Source of the DNA: an uncultured Hungatella sp.
GTDB taxonomy: Bacteria > Bacillota > Clostridia > Lachnospirales > Lachnospiraceae
Reading direction: 5' to 3'
Assembly (NCBI GenBank): GCA_959018155.1
Contig: CAUEKH010000038.1
Coordinates: 1 to 12,468 of the forward strand
DNA length: 12,468 nt
The position numbers and the translations under genes are program-made. This document shows positions 7,046 through 12,468 of the stretch, piece by piece (the stretch's first letter is position 1; the number at the start of each line of letters is the position of its first letter). The notes under the pieces are model-generated. The model did no database searches. It had not been told where the DNA came from and saw nothing but the letters and a program-made list of their open reading frames with translations.

Positions 7046-7089
7046 AACGATAGCCAGCACGCCCCGCGCACAGGTCACCGTCTTCAATA
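7046..7089 (+). repeat. Dispersed 44-bp intergenic repeat, copy C
   Basis: This matches copy B at 39 of 44 positions and copy A at about 37. It lies in the leader of the BASS gene, between the T-box terminator and the start codon, in antisense orientation to that gene. On its own strand it is followed after 5 bp by the stem of the T-box terminator (7095-7127). A 7-bp stem with flanking sequence (GCGTGCT 7014-7020, AGCACGC 7056-7062) is also possible. Confidence 0.75.
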
Positions 7090-7127
7090 CAAAAAACCCC
7101 CTGTCTCCAATCAAGAGACAGAGGGTT
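7088..7127 (-). terminator. Regulated terminator of the T-box leader
   Basis: Arms GAGACAGAGGGTT (7115-7127) and AACCCCCTGTCTC (7095-7107) pair over about 13 bp with a 7-nt loop. On the minus strand the stem is followed by a run of six T (7096-7091). It competes with the antiterminator formed by the T-box core at 7131-7147. Confidence 0.85.
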
Positions 7128-7358
7128 AAACTCTGCGGTACCACTCTTATTGCCGGAAAATCCGGCCACTCCAAGCCATCTTCAATGGCCGACACGATAA
7201 CGTGTGTCATCCGTTCCGGCTTACAAGAAGATTTCCTTCGGCCGAAATGCTCCGGGGTGATTTTCCCGTGAATCCGACTGCCATGTCACACCAGCCCACG
7301 GCTCTCTGAAAGTCTTCCTCACGATACTTTTCCTCATCAACGCATTCATTTTCAGGTT
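7091..7358 (-). ncRNA. T-box riboswitch leader of the BASS transporter
   Basis: Read on the minus strand, this leader has the ordered parts of a T-box. They are a stem I base with GAUGAGG and the S-turn AGUA (about 7340-7325), the apical AGAGAG...GGUGUGA region (about 7306-7282), and a stem III ending UCCGGCAAUAAGAG. Then comes the T-box core AGAGUGGUACCGC (about 7147-7135), and last a terminator. The bulge reads UGGU, so the matching tRNA should have A as discriminator base. The specifier codon lies around GGAGCAUUUCGG (about 7255-7240). GCA (Ala), AUU (Ile) and UUC (Phe) are possible readings there; Ser (AGC) and His (CAU) disagree with UGGU. Uncharged tRNA binding would favour the antiterminator and switch on the BASS gene. 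Confidence 0.9.
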
Positions 7359-7364
7359 GCACTT

Positions 7365-7393
7365 ATCATAACTCCGAGGTATTTAAATGTCAA
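7365..7393 (-). promoter_or_regulatory. Promoter of the T-box/BASS transcript
   Basis: On the minus strand a perfect TTGACA (7393-7388), a 17-bp spacer and TATGAT (7370-7365) form a strong SigA-like promoter. Its -35 box overlaps the stop codon of the upstream ugpQ gene (7390-7392). Transcription should start near 7358, just before the T-box. Confidence 0.75.
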
Positions 7394-8124
7394 TCATTTT
7401 TTTCCAGTTCTTTCAGCACTCTGGCTGTGAGATCCGGATAATTTCCAATGACCGTGTCGATTCCCTTTGTGTACATATCGCGGATCTGCTCCTCGGTATT
7501 GACGGTCCATGTATTGATGATGATGCCGGCCGCCTTGATTTCATCGACAATGTCCTGTTTTAACTGGACAAATGACGGATGGTAGCAGGCAACCTCGTGG
7601 CTCTTCGTATACGCGCCAGGATTGTGGATCCACGTATCACTCAGGAAGCCATAAACCAGTTCCGGTGCAATCTCCTTCATGCGGAGTACGCTGTAGTGGT
7701 TAAAGCTGGAAATGATAATCCGATCCTCCAAATGGTACTCTTTGATCAGGTCATATACCTTCGCTTCCAGTCCGGGGTACTCATTGATTCCTGTCTTCAG
7801 TTCAATGTTGGTAACAAGCGGTTCATCCTTTACCAGTTCAAAATACTCTCTCAGTGTCGGAATCGGGTTAAATCCCATCTTGCCGGTATAAATGTAGGAA
7901 GCGTCCAGTTTCTTCAGTTCCTCCAGCGTATAAGAAACCACAAGGCCTTCCCCGTCCGTCGTCCTGTCCACCTTTTCATCATGGATAATGACGACCTCTC
8001 CGTCACTGGTCAGCTGGACATCAAGTTCGATTCCATCAATTCCCACCTCAATCGCCTTTTTGAAAGCCAGTATCGTGTTCTCAGGATATTTTCCGCTGAA
8101 GCCGCGGTGCGCAAAATTTTTCAT
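7390..8124 (-). CDS. ugpQ: Glycerophosphodiester phosphodiesterase
   Basis: A 244-residue cytoplasmic enzyme that splits glycerophosphodiesters into glycerol-3-phosphate and an alcohol. The GDPD TIM-barrel motifs are clear: AHRGFSGKYPENT (residues 5-17, catalytic His6), IELDVQLTSDGEVVIIHD (32-49, metal ligands Glu33 and Asp35, catalytic His48), VTNIELK and the C-terminal NTWTVNT block. The length fits UgpQ-type soluble enzymes, and no signal peptide is present. ATG 8124 is used because AGGAGG lies 6 nt upstream; the open frame back to 8148 would include that site. It lies downstream of ugpA-ugpE-ugpB on the same strand, so it probably processes imported glycerophosphodiesters. A terminator hairpin in the gap to ugpB suggests lower or separate expression. 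Confidence 0.93.
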   Translation of the reverse strand: MKNFAHRGFSGKYPENTILAFKKAIEVGIDGIELDVQLTSDGEVVIIHDEKVDRTTDGEGLVVSYTLEELKKLDASYIYTGKMGFNPIPTLREYFELVKDEPLVTNIELKTGINEYPGLEAKVYDLIKEYHLEDRIIISSFNHYSVLRMKEIAPELVYGFLSDTWIHNPGAYTKSHEVACYHPSFVQLKQDIVDEIKAAGIIINTWTVNTEEQIRDMYTKGIDTVIGNYPDLTARVLKELEKND

Positions 8125-8190
8125 GGTAGTCCTCCTCATACAGTTCATTTATTTTATCTGCACAGCCCATCTCTGACTGTTGCGCCCATA

Positions 8191-8235
8191 GAAAAACGGC
8201 GGGCAAAAAATCAAATGCCGTTTTTTGCCCGCCGT
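8191..8235 (-). terminator. Terminator/attenuator between ugpB and ugpQ
   Basis: A perfect 15-bp inverted repeat (8196-8210 and 8221-8235, arm ACGGCGGGCAAAAAA) is followed on the minus strand by TTTTTC (8196-8191). It follows the ugpB stop at 8261. A strong intrinsic terminator at this place should reduce ugpQ transcription relative to ugpB. Confidence 0.85.
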
Positions 8236-8260
8236 AAGGAATTACGGAATCATTGTCCGC

Positions 8261-9670
8261 TTATTTAATCGATGCGTTGTAATTCTCGATTGCCGAATTA
8301 ACCTTGTCAGCCAGGAATTTCACAGCTTCTTCTGGTGTATACGTTCCGTCGTAGGTCTTCTCCATTGCCTCGTTGAAAATAGTTCTGGACTCTGTTGCAA
8401 CACCTGAAAGCACGCCTGCCGTATATCCGTTAACCGGTGTATCCTTCAGCTGGTTGATAGCTGTCACGAAGTTTGGATTTGCTTCGATGAATGCCTTCAT
8501 ATCAGGAGTCTCGTAAGCTGCCGGGTTGATTGCGAAGTAACCGGTTGACATACTCCAGTTAGCCTGTGCTTCTGGTGTGGTGCTGTATTCGATAAACTTC
8601 CATGCTGCATTCTTTCTTGCTTCGTCCTTATTATCCATCATCCACAGAGATGCGCCGCCGATGATAACGCCGCCTTCCGGATTATCTTCGATCTTAGGAA
8701 GGTAACCGGTGCCAATCTCGAAATCACTGCTGTTTGTTGCATTTTTCAAAATTGCGGTAGACTCGATGATCATAGCTGTCTGGCCCGCGAAGAAGGCTGT
8801 CTGGGTATCAGCTGTTGTGCTGCCGTAGTTAGCCGCATAACCGGAATCCATTAACTTCTTCCATGTCTCGAAAATCTTTAAGCCTGCGCCGTTGTCCACG
8901 AAATCAACTGCGGTTGCCGCATCTTTTCTTCCGTTCTCATTGTTCGCATAATACTTGCCCTGTCCGGCGATCTGCTGCTCGAAGAACCAGCCGTAAATAG
9001 CCTGTGAAAAACCGACAGGAGCCGCGCCGCTCTCTACAATCTTCTTGGAGTATTCAAGAACTTCGTCATATGTTTTCGGAGGTTTCTCCGGATCAAGGCC
9101 GGCTGCCTTAAATACGTCCTTGTTGTAGTAAAGCATTGGGGTTGATACGTTAAATGGCATAGCCATCTGTTTGCCGTTGACTGTATAGTAGCTGGTAATG
9201 ATGTCCATAACGGTGCTTGGATCATAACCTGTCGTCTCGAACATATCCTGAACCGGAACCGCGTATCCGCTGTCAGTCATGAACTTTGTACCGATATCAT
9301 ACATCTGGCAGACATCAGGCATGTTGCCGCTCTGCATGGTTGCTTTCAGCTTCGTAATCATATCGTCGTATGTACCCTGATATTCGCTCTTTACCACGAT
9401 CTCATCCTGGGACTCGTTAAATGCCTTGACAAGCGCCTCTGTCGCCTCGCCATTGACACCGCCCATAGCGTGCCAGAAGTTAATCTCGATCTTGCCGTCC
9501 GCGGAAGGTGCCTGTGTATCCTTAGCGGCTGCTGCTGTCGTTGTTTCACCTGCCGGTGCTGCTGTACCGGAACCGCCAGAAGAACTTGCGCCCTTACTTC
9601 CACATGCCGCCGTTGATAATACCATAGCCGCTGCCAACGTTACTGCCAAAACTTTTTTGCTTCTTTTCAT
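8261..9670 (-). CDS. ugpB: Glycerol-3-phosphate ABC transporter, substrate-binding lipoprotein
   Basis: A 469-residue family 1 solute-binding protein, lipid-anchored on the outer membrane face (lipobox STAAC, Cys23), followed by a low-complexity Gly/Ser/Thr/Ala linker to about residue 58. It resembles E. coli UgpB at several recalled blocks: FWHAMGG near the mature start, QGTYDDMITKLKA, MPDVCQMYDIGT, PFNVSTPMLYYNKD, FKAAGLDPEKPPKT and IIGGASLWMM. These blocks line the ligand pocket in UgpB, supporting glycerol-3-phosphate or glycerophosphodiester binding rather than a sugar. ATG 9670 has AGGAGG 7 nt upstream. It lies 91 bp after ugpE, a gap with an AT-rich TATAAT and a small hairpin, so extra promotion or mRNA processing is possible. 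Confidence 0.9.
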   Translation of the reverse strand: MKRSKKVLAVTLAAAMVLSTAACGSKGASSSGGSGTAAPAGETTTAAAAKDTQAPSADGKIEINFWHAMGGVNGEATEALVKAFNESQDEIVVKSEYQGTYDDMITKLKATMQSGNMPDVCQMYDIGTKFMTDSGYAVPVQDMFETTGYDPSTVMDIITSYYTVNGKQMAMPFNVSTPMLYYNKDVFKAAGLDPEKPPKTYDEVLEYSKKIVESGAAPVGFSQAIYGWFFEQQIAGQGKYYANNENGRKDAATAVDFVDNGAGLKIFETWKKLMDSGYAANYGSTTADTQTAFFAGQTAMIIESTAILKNATNSSDFEIGTGYLPKIEDNPEGGVIIGGASLWMMDNKDEARKNAAWKFIEYSTTPEAQANWSMSTGYFAINPAAYETPDMKAFIEANPNFVTAINQLKDTPVNGYTAGVLSGVATESRTIFNEAMEKTYDGTYTPEEAVKFLADKVNSAIENYNASIK

Positions 9671-9761
9671 AAATCTTCCTCCTATGATATATTATATAGT
9701 TTCTTCTATTTCACACAGATTACTTCATCTGCATAAACCCGATATTTTGTGAATCCGTCCC

Positions 9762-10577
9762 TTAACCTTTAACGGAACCGGATGTCAGCCCCTGAATCAG
9801 CTGCTTCTGTCCCAGAACGAAGGCCAGAATAGACGGAATCAGGATAATCATGGAACCGGCCATAACAGGACGGAAATCCGTGGACTCAGCGCCCTGAAGC
9901 ATACCAAGACCAATCTGAACTGTTCTCATATTAACTGTATCCGTGATTAACAGCGGCCATAAGTAATGGTTCCAACTCTGTAAGAAGGTGTAGATACCCA
10001 GAGCGCCCATGGATGGCTTAACCAGCGGAATTGCAATTGCGTAAAAGAATCGGAAGTTACCGCAGCCGTCAATCTCAGCCGCTTCCTTAATCTCCATCGG
10101 CAGCTGTAAAAACGCCTGTCTCATATTAAATACGGCGAATGCTGATGCCACATTCGGAAGAATCAGCGCGGGATAGGAATTCTTCAGTCCCAGATCACAG
10201 ATTGTCAGGTAGTTGGCGATAATGACTGCCTGGCTGGGAACCATCATGGTTGCCAGCATGACCAGAAACAGCGCATTCCTGCCCCGGAACTTCATCATGG
10301 AGAAGGCGTAGGCCGCAAGAGCGCCTGTCACAATCTGTCCCAGCGTGACGGTACCGGAAACAATGAGGGAGTTCTTAATAAAAGTGAAGAACGGCGCCAG
10401 TTCGAGAGCCTTCTTATAGTTCTCCAGCATCAGCTGTTTGGGCCAGAAACCGCCGGCAAATACTTCCTTCATTGTCATCATACTAACATTAAAGCAGTAG
10501 ACAACTGGTGAAATGATAACCATAGCCGCAGCAATATTTAACGCATAAAACAAAACTTTAAATACTTTATTTTTCAT
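9762..10577 (-). CDS. ugpE: Glycerol-3-phosphate ABC transporter, permease UgpE
   Basis: A 271-residue MalG/UgpE-type permease with six predicted membrane helices. The EAA loop EAAEIDGCGNFRFFYAIAIPLVKPSM lies at about 185-210. The segment SWNHYLWPLLITD is very close to the matching region of E. coli UgpE (WNQYLWPLLIITD as recalled). It pairs with UgpA to form the membrane channel. ATG at 10577 overlaps the ugpA stop by one base (TGATG), with AAGGGGA upstream, so the two are translationally coupled; an in-frame upstream start at 10661 within ugpA is not needed. No ATPase gene is adjacent. Confidence 0.92.
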   Translation of the reverse strand: MKNKVFKVLFYALNIAAAMVIISPVVYCFNVSMMTMKEVFAGGFWPKQLMLENYKKALELAPFFTFIKNSLIVSGTVTLGQIVTGALAAYAFSMMKFRGRNALFLVMLATMMVPSQAVIIANYLTICDLGLKNSYPALILPNVASAFAVFNMRQAFLQLPMEIKEAAEIDGCGNFRFFYAIAIPLVKPSMGALGIYTFLQSWNHYLWPLLITDTVNMRTVQIGLGMLQGAESTDFRPVMAGSMIILIPSILAFVLGQKQLIQGLTSGSVKG

Positions 10578-11440
10578 CAGTACGTCCCCTTCTTTTCTAT
10601 TCTGAACTGAACAACGGTAAGCAGCATAAGAATCAGGAAGAGTACGATTGACTCCGCACACGCAAGGCCGAACCGGCTGTTCATGAATGCTTCCTGGTAA
10701 ATCTCATAAACGATTACGTTCGTACTGCTGGCAGGACCGCCCTGAGTCATCATCTTTACCTGGGCGTATGCCTGAAGAGCGTTGATCACGTTGATAATTA
10801 AAAGGAAGAACAGGGTCGGCGAAATACATGGGATTGTGATATGGCGGTGCTTTGCAAAGAATCCCGCGCCCTCGATTGCCGCACATTCATATAAATCAAT
10901 CGGTACACTCTGTAAGGCCGCTGTCAGAAAGATGAAGTTGAGTCCGACATTCATCCAGACCGTTACGATCGTAACTGCAATCAGTGCGTACTTCGGGTCG
11001 GTCAGCCATCCGATATGGGTTCCCAGGGCTTTATTTAAAATACCAAGGCTGCTGTGGAAAATAAACATGAATACAACGGATGCAGCGGCTGCAGAAATTG
11101 CCATAGGCAACGCGTAAACGGTACGGAAGAAATTCTTTCCCCTGATATCCTCGTTACTGACAATCGCAAGGATAAATCCAATCGCAATGGAAAATACAAC
11201 CGTCATCACCGCATACTTTAAAGATACGATTAAACTGTTCAAGAATGCTTCTGAGGTAAAGATGGACATATAATTACTGAAACCTATAAATGAGGCAACC
11301 TCTCCTAAAGGTGTCGTCATCGCAAAACTTAAACGAATTGTCTTAATAAATGGGTAAAACAGAAATGCGCCAAAGAAAAACATGGCCGGCAGCAGGTACA
11401 GATAGGGTTCTATAACCCGAAAGAAACTCTTCTTTTTCAT
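10577..11440 (-). CDS. ugpA: Glycerol-3-phosphate ABC transporter, permease UgpA
   Basis: A 287-residue MalF/UgpA-type permease with six membrane helices and no large periplasmic insert, as usual for UgpA. The EAA-like loop is YECAAIEGAGFFAKHRHITIPCISP, where the first residues read ECA rather than EAA. The C-terminal block MMTQGGPASSTNVIVYEIYQEAF and VLTVVQFR-like ending are typical of UgpA. The start ATG 11440 follows AAAGGAGG by 10 nt. It is the first gene of ugpA-ugpE-ugpB, driven from a promoter at 11567-11595 through a structured leader of about 120 nt. Confidence 0.92.
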   Translation of the reverse strand: MKKKSFFRVIEPYLYLLPAMFFFGAFLFYPFIKTIRLSFAMTTPLGEVASFIGFSNYMSIFTSEAFLNSLIVSLKYAVMTVVFSIAIGFILAIVSNEDIRGKNFFRTVYALPMAISAAAASVVFMFIFHSSLGILNKALGTHIGWLTDPKYALIAVTIVTVWMNVGLNFIFLTAALQSVPIDLYECAAIEGAGFFAKHRHITIPCISPTLFFLLIINVINALQAYAQVKMMTQGGPASSTNVIVYEIYQEAFMNSRFGLACAESIVLFLILMLLTVVQFRIEKKGTY

Positions 11441-11470
11441 CCAAACTTTTCCTCCTTTTTTTCAACGAAA

Positions 11471-11535
11471 AGAAAGCAGTGGCGTATTCCGGCCACTATC
11501 TGCGTACTATGACCAAAACACGACCTCTGCTTTCT
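11471..11535 (-). promoter_or_regulatory. Structured 5' leader of ugpA, unknown class
   Basis: Within the expected ugpA leader, 9-bp outer arms (11471-11479 and 11527-11535, AGAAAGCAG/CTGCTTTCT) enclose an inner hairpin with 6-bp arms (AGTGGC 11478-11483, GCCACT 11492-11497). The two share 2 bases and so partly exclude each other. On the minus strand the outer stem is followed by TTTTCG, giving it a terminator-like look. I do not recognise a known riboswitch. Confidence 0.4.
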
Positions 11536-11566
11536 CTTCTTCTCTAGCAAGTGTTCCATTGGTATA

Positions 11567-11595
11567 AGTTTACCATAAGCGTTGTTATTTTGCAA
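11567..11595 (-). promoter_or_regulatory. Promoter of the ugp operon
   Basis: On the minus strand TTGCAA (11595-11590) and TAAACT (11572-11567) are separated by 17 bp. An imperfect inverted repeat TGGTA-6 nt-TACCA (11560-11575) overlaps the -10 box and may be an operator. The leader to the ugpA start is about 120 nt. Confidence 0.55.
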
Positions 11596-11635
11596 CAGTT
11601 TTTGATAATCTTTTGCGTACTTTTTTGTGCACATT

Positions 11636-11666
11636 TTGTTATTTTATTAACAATTCATGGTATACT
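11636..11666 (+). promoter_or_regulatory. Candidate upstream promoter for the collagen-like gene
   Basis: TATACT (11661-11666) has a weak TTGTTA at 11636-11641 (19-bp spacing). An 18-bp inverted repeat TTGTTA-6 nt-TAACAA (11636-11653) ends directly before it. The rest of the intergenic stretch 11667-11798 is AT-rich with no gene; a possible mother-cell sigma factor site is noted at 11748-11775. Confidence 0.3.
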
Positions 11667-11810
11667 TTATCGTCCTGCACAAACAGGTATTCTTTTTTGT
11701 GATTTATTTAGCAAACTGCACAATCACTTTAAACAAGGCGCTGCGGCACCAATTCTTATTATCTGGAATATATTACAGACAGGAGATTTCATTAGAATAA
11801 GGAGAATTTC

Positions 11811-12468
11811 ATGAATCCAGAACATCAACCATTCCGGTGTCCGTGCTGCCGCCCGAACCCGGGAGTCTGTCCCTGCTGCTGTGTCGGCCCCACCGGGCCA
11901 CGCGGGGAACGCGGTCCGGCAGGGCCGCAGGGGAAACCTGGTATGGCAGGTCCGCCGGGACCTCAGGGGGCTACAGGACCAATGGGGCCTGAAGGGCCTG
12001 TGGGAAACCCGGGTATCACTGGGCCTGCCGGACCCGAGGGGCCTGAAGGACCTATGGGAAGTCAGGGAATCCCAGGACCAACTGGGCCTCAGGGGATTAC
12101 CGGACCTGCCGGGCCTGAAGGGCCAGTAGGAATACAGGGGAATACCGGACCTCAGGGGCCTGTAGGACCTCAGGGGGAACCTGGAGTTCAGGGGGAACCT
12201 GGGATTCAAGGCGAGCCTGGACCTCGGGGAGAACCTGGTATCCAGGGGGAACCTGGGCCTCAGGGCGAACCCGGTATTCAGGGGGAACCTGGGCCTCAGG
12301 GCGAACCCGGGATTCAAGGCGAACCCGGGCCTCAGGGCGAACCCGGGCCTCAGGGTGAACCCGGACCTCAGGGCGAACCCGGTCCTCAGGGCGAACCTGG
12401 GCCTCAGGGCGAACCCGGGCCTCAGGGCGAACCTGGACCTCCTGGTGAACCCGGTATTCAAGGCGAAC
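11811..12468 (+). CDS. Collagen-like (Gly-X-Y) protein with Cys-rich N-terminus, partial
   Basis: The first 219 residues of a protein that runs off the right edge. No signal peptide is seen. Residues 1-25 contain seven cysteines (10, 12, 13, 20, 22, 23, 24) and several prolines. From Gly26 to the edge every third residue is Gly without a break: first mixed triplets such as GPT, GPR, GPM, GIT, then from residue 122 a strict GEP-G(P/I/V)-(Q/R) hexapeptide. Such Gly-X-Y tracts form collagen triple helices; in clostridia and bacilli they occur in spore-surface (BclA-like) filaments, and Cys-rich starts can crosslink to coat layers. That localisation is inference. ATG 11811 has AAGGAG 6 nt upstream. 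The C-terminal domain that would identify the type is not in the window. Confidence 0.9.
   Translation, partial: MNPEHQPFRCPCCRPNPGVCPCCCVGPTGPRGERGPAGPQGKPGMAGPPGPQGATGPMGPEGPVGNPGITGPAGPEGPEGPMGSQGIPGPTGPQGITGPAGPEGPVGIQGNTGPQGPVGPQGEPGVQGEPGIQGEPGPRGEPGIQGEPGPQGEPGIQGEPGPQGEPGIQGEPGPQGEPGPQGEPGPQGEPGPQGEPGPQGEPGPQGEPGPPGEPGIQGE
12174..12468 (+). repeat. 18-bp tandem repeat encoding GEP-G(P/I)Q hexapeptides
   Basis: Sixteen complete 18-bp units and a partial one encode Gly-Glu-Pro plus Gly-(Pro/Ile/Val)-(Gln/Arg). Neighbouring units are nearly identical in DNA, with a 36-bp higher-order period (GPQ unit alternating with GIQ unit) at about 12228-12318. The low synonymous variation points to recent duplication and slippage, so copy number may vary between strains. 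The array continues past the window edge. Confidence 0.9.

Noticed and set aside
6917..7210. 97-aa minus-strand open frame across the T-box leader
   Set aside because: It runs through the T-box core, terminator and repeat copy C and into the BASS gene in another frame; the RNA structure explains the sequence.
7579..8268. 229-aa plus-strand open frame opposite ugpQ
   Set aside because: Antisense shadow of the glycerophosphodiester phosphodiesterase gene, which has clear catalytic motifs and a ribosome site.
11437..11634. 65-aa minus-strand open frame in the ugpA leader
   Set aside because: It spans the promoter and the structured leader, has no ribosome site, resembles no family, and starts upstream of the likely transcription start.
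11881..12129. Open frame in a second plus-strand frame over the collagen region
   Set aside because: An out-of-frame reading of the collagen-like gene, starting inside it with no ribosome site.
11724..12461. Long open frame on the minus strand rich in FALRPGF repeats (245 aa)
   Set aside because: It is the antisense shadow of the Gly-X-Y repeat; a repeat without stops in one frame is open in others. It has no ribosome site and an implausible composition.
12174..12468. Short regular repeats that could suggest a CRISPR array
   Set aside because: Units are 18 bp and directly adjacent, without unique spacers, and encode an in-frame peptide repeat.

Overview
The window looks like a chromosomal segment of a spore-forming gut Clostridium of the Lachnospiraceae type (Clostridium cluster XIVa). 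Supporting signs are AGGAGG-type ribosome binding sites ahead of nearly every gene, a T-box leader typical of Firmicutes, lipoproteins with long Thr/Ala/Glu-rich linkers after the lipobox, a C_GCAxxG_C_C family protein, and a collagen-like Gly-X-Y protein of the kind found on clostridial spore surfaces. Species cannot be fixed from the sequence. No rRNA, tRNA, insertion sequence, phage gene or CRISPR array is visible.

Left part (1-1200): the start of a DASS/SLC13 anion transporter (minus strand, runs off the left edge) is divergent from a Crp/Fnr-family regulator (plus). Their shared intergenic region carries two near-identical TTGTCAAAA-containing sites that could be regulator boxes. A bidirectional terminator follows the regulator. 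Next (1272-3585, minus strand) is a complete polar amino acid ABC importer in the order binding protein, permease, ATPase. Divergent from it (plus strand) are a YwaF/TIGR02206 polytopic membrane protein and a C_GCAxxG_C_C cysteine protein, each with a good SigA-like promoter, then a terminator.

Middle part (5152-7393, minus strand): a membrane-anchored N-acetylmuramoyl-L-alanine amidase with its own promoter, and a bile acid:sodium symporter (BASS) family transporter preceded by a long leader holding a complete T-box riboswitch with its own promoter. The transporter is therefore probably controlled by charging of one tRNA species.

Right part (7390-11440, minus strand): a Ugp-type glycerol-3-phosphate / glycerophosphodiester import cluster, ugpA-ugpE-ugpB and then ugpQ. 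A terminator hairpin lies between ugpB and ugpQ. No ugpC-type ATPase is present in the window. The ugpA leader can form a nested hairpin. Divergent from ugpA (plus strand) is the start of a collagen-like protein with a Cys-rich N-terminus and a very regular Gly-Glu-Pro hexapeptide repeat that runs off the right edge.

The most unusual non-coding signal is a 43-44 bp intergenic repeat present three times (1199-1241 minus, 5054-5097 plus, 7046-7089 plus). In its own orientation each copy is followed within a few bases by a strong hairpin. No clearly new defence or mobile system was seen. The observations most worth following up are this repeat, the T-box-controlled BASS transporter and the collagen-like protein.
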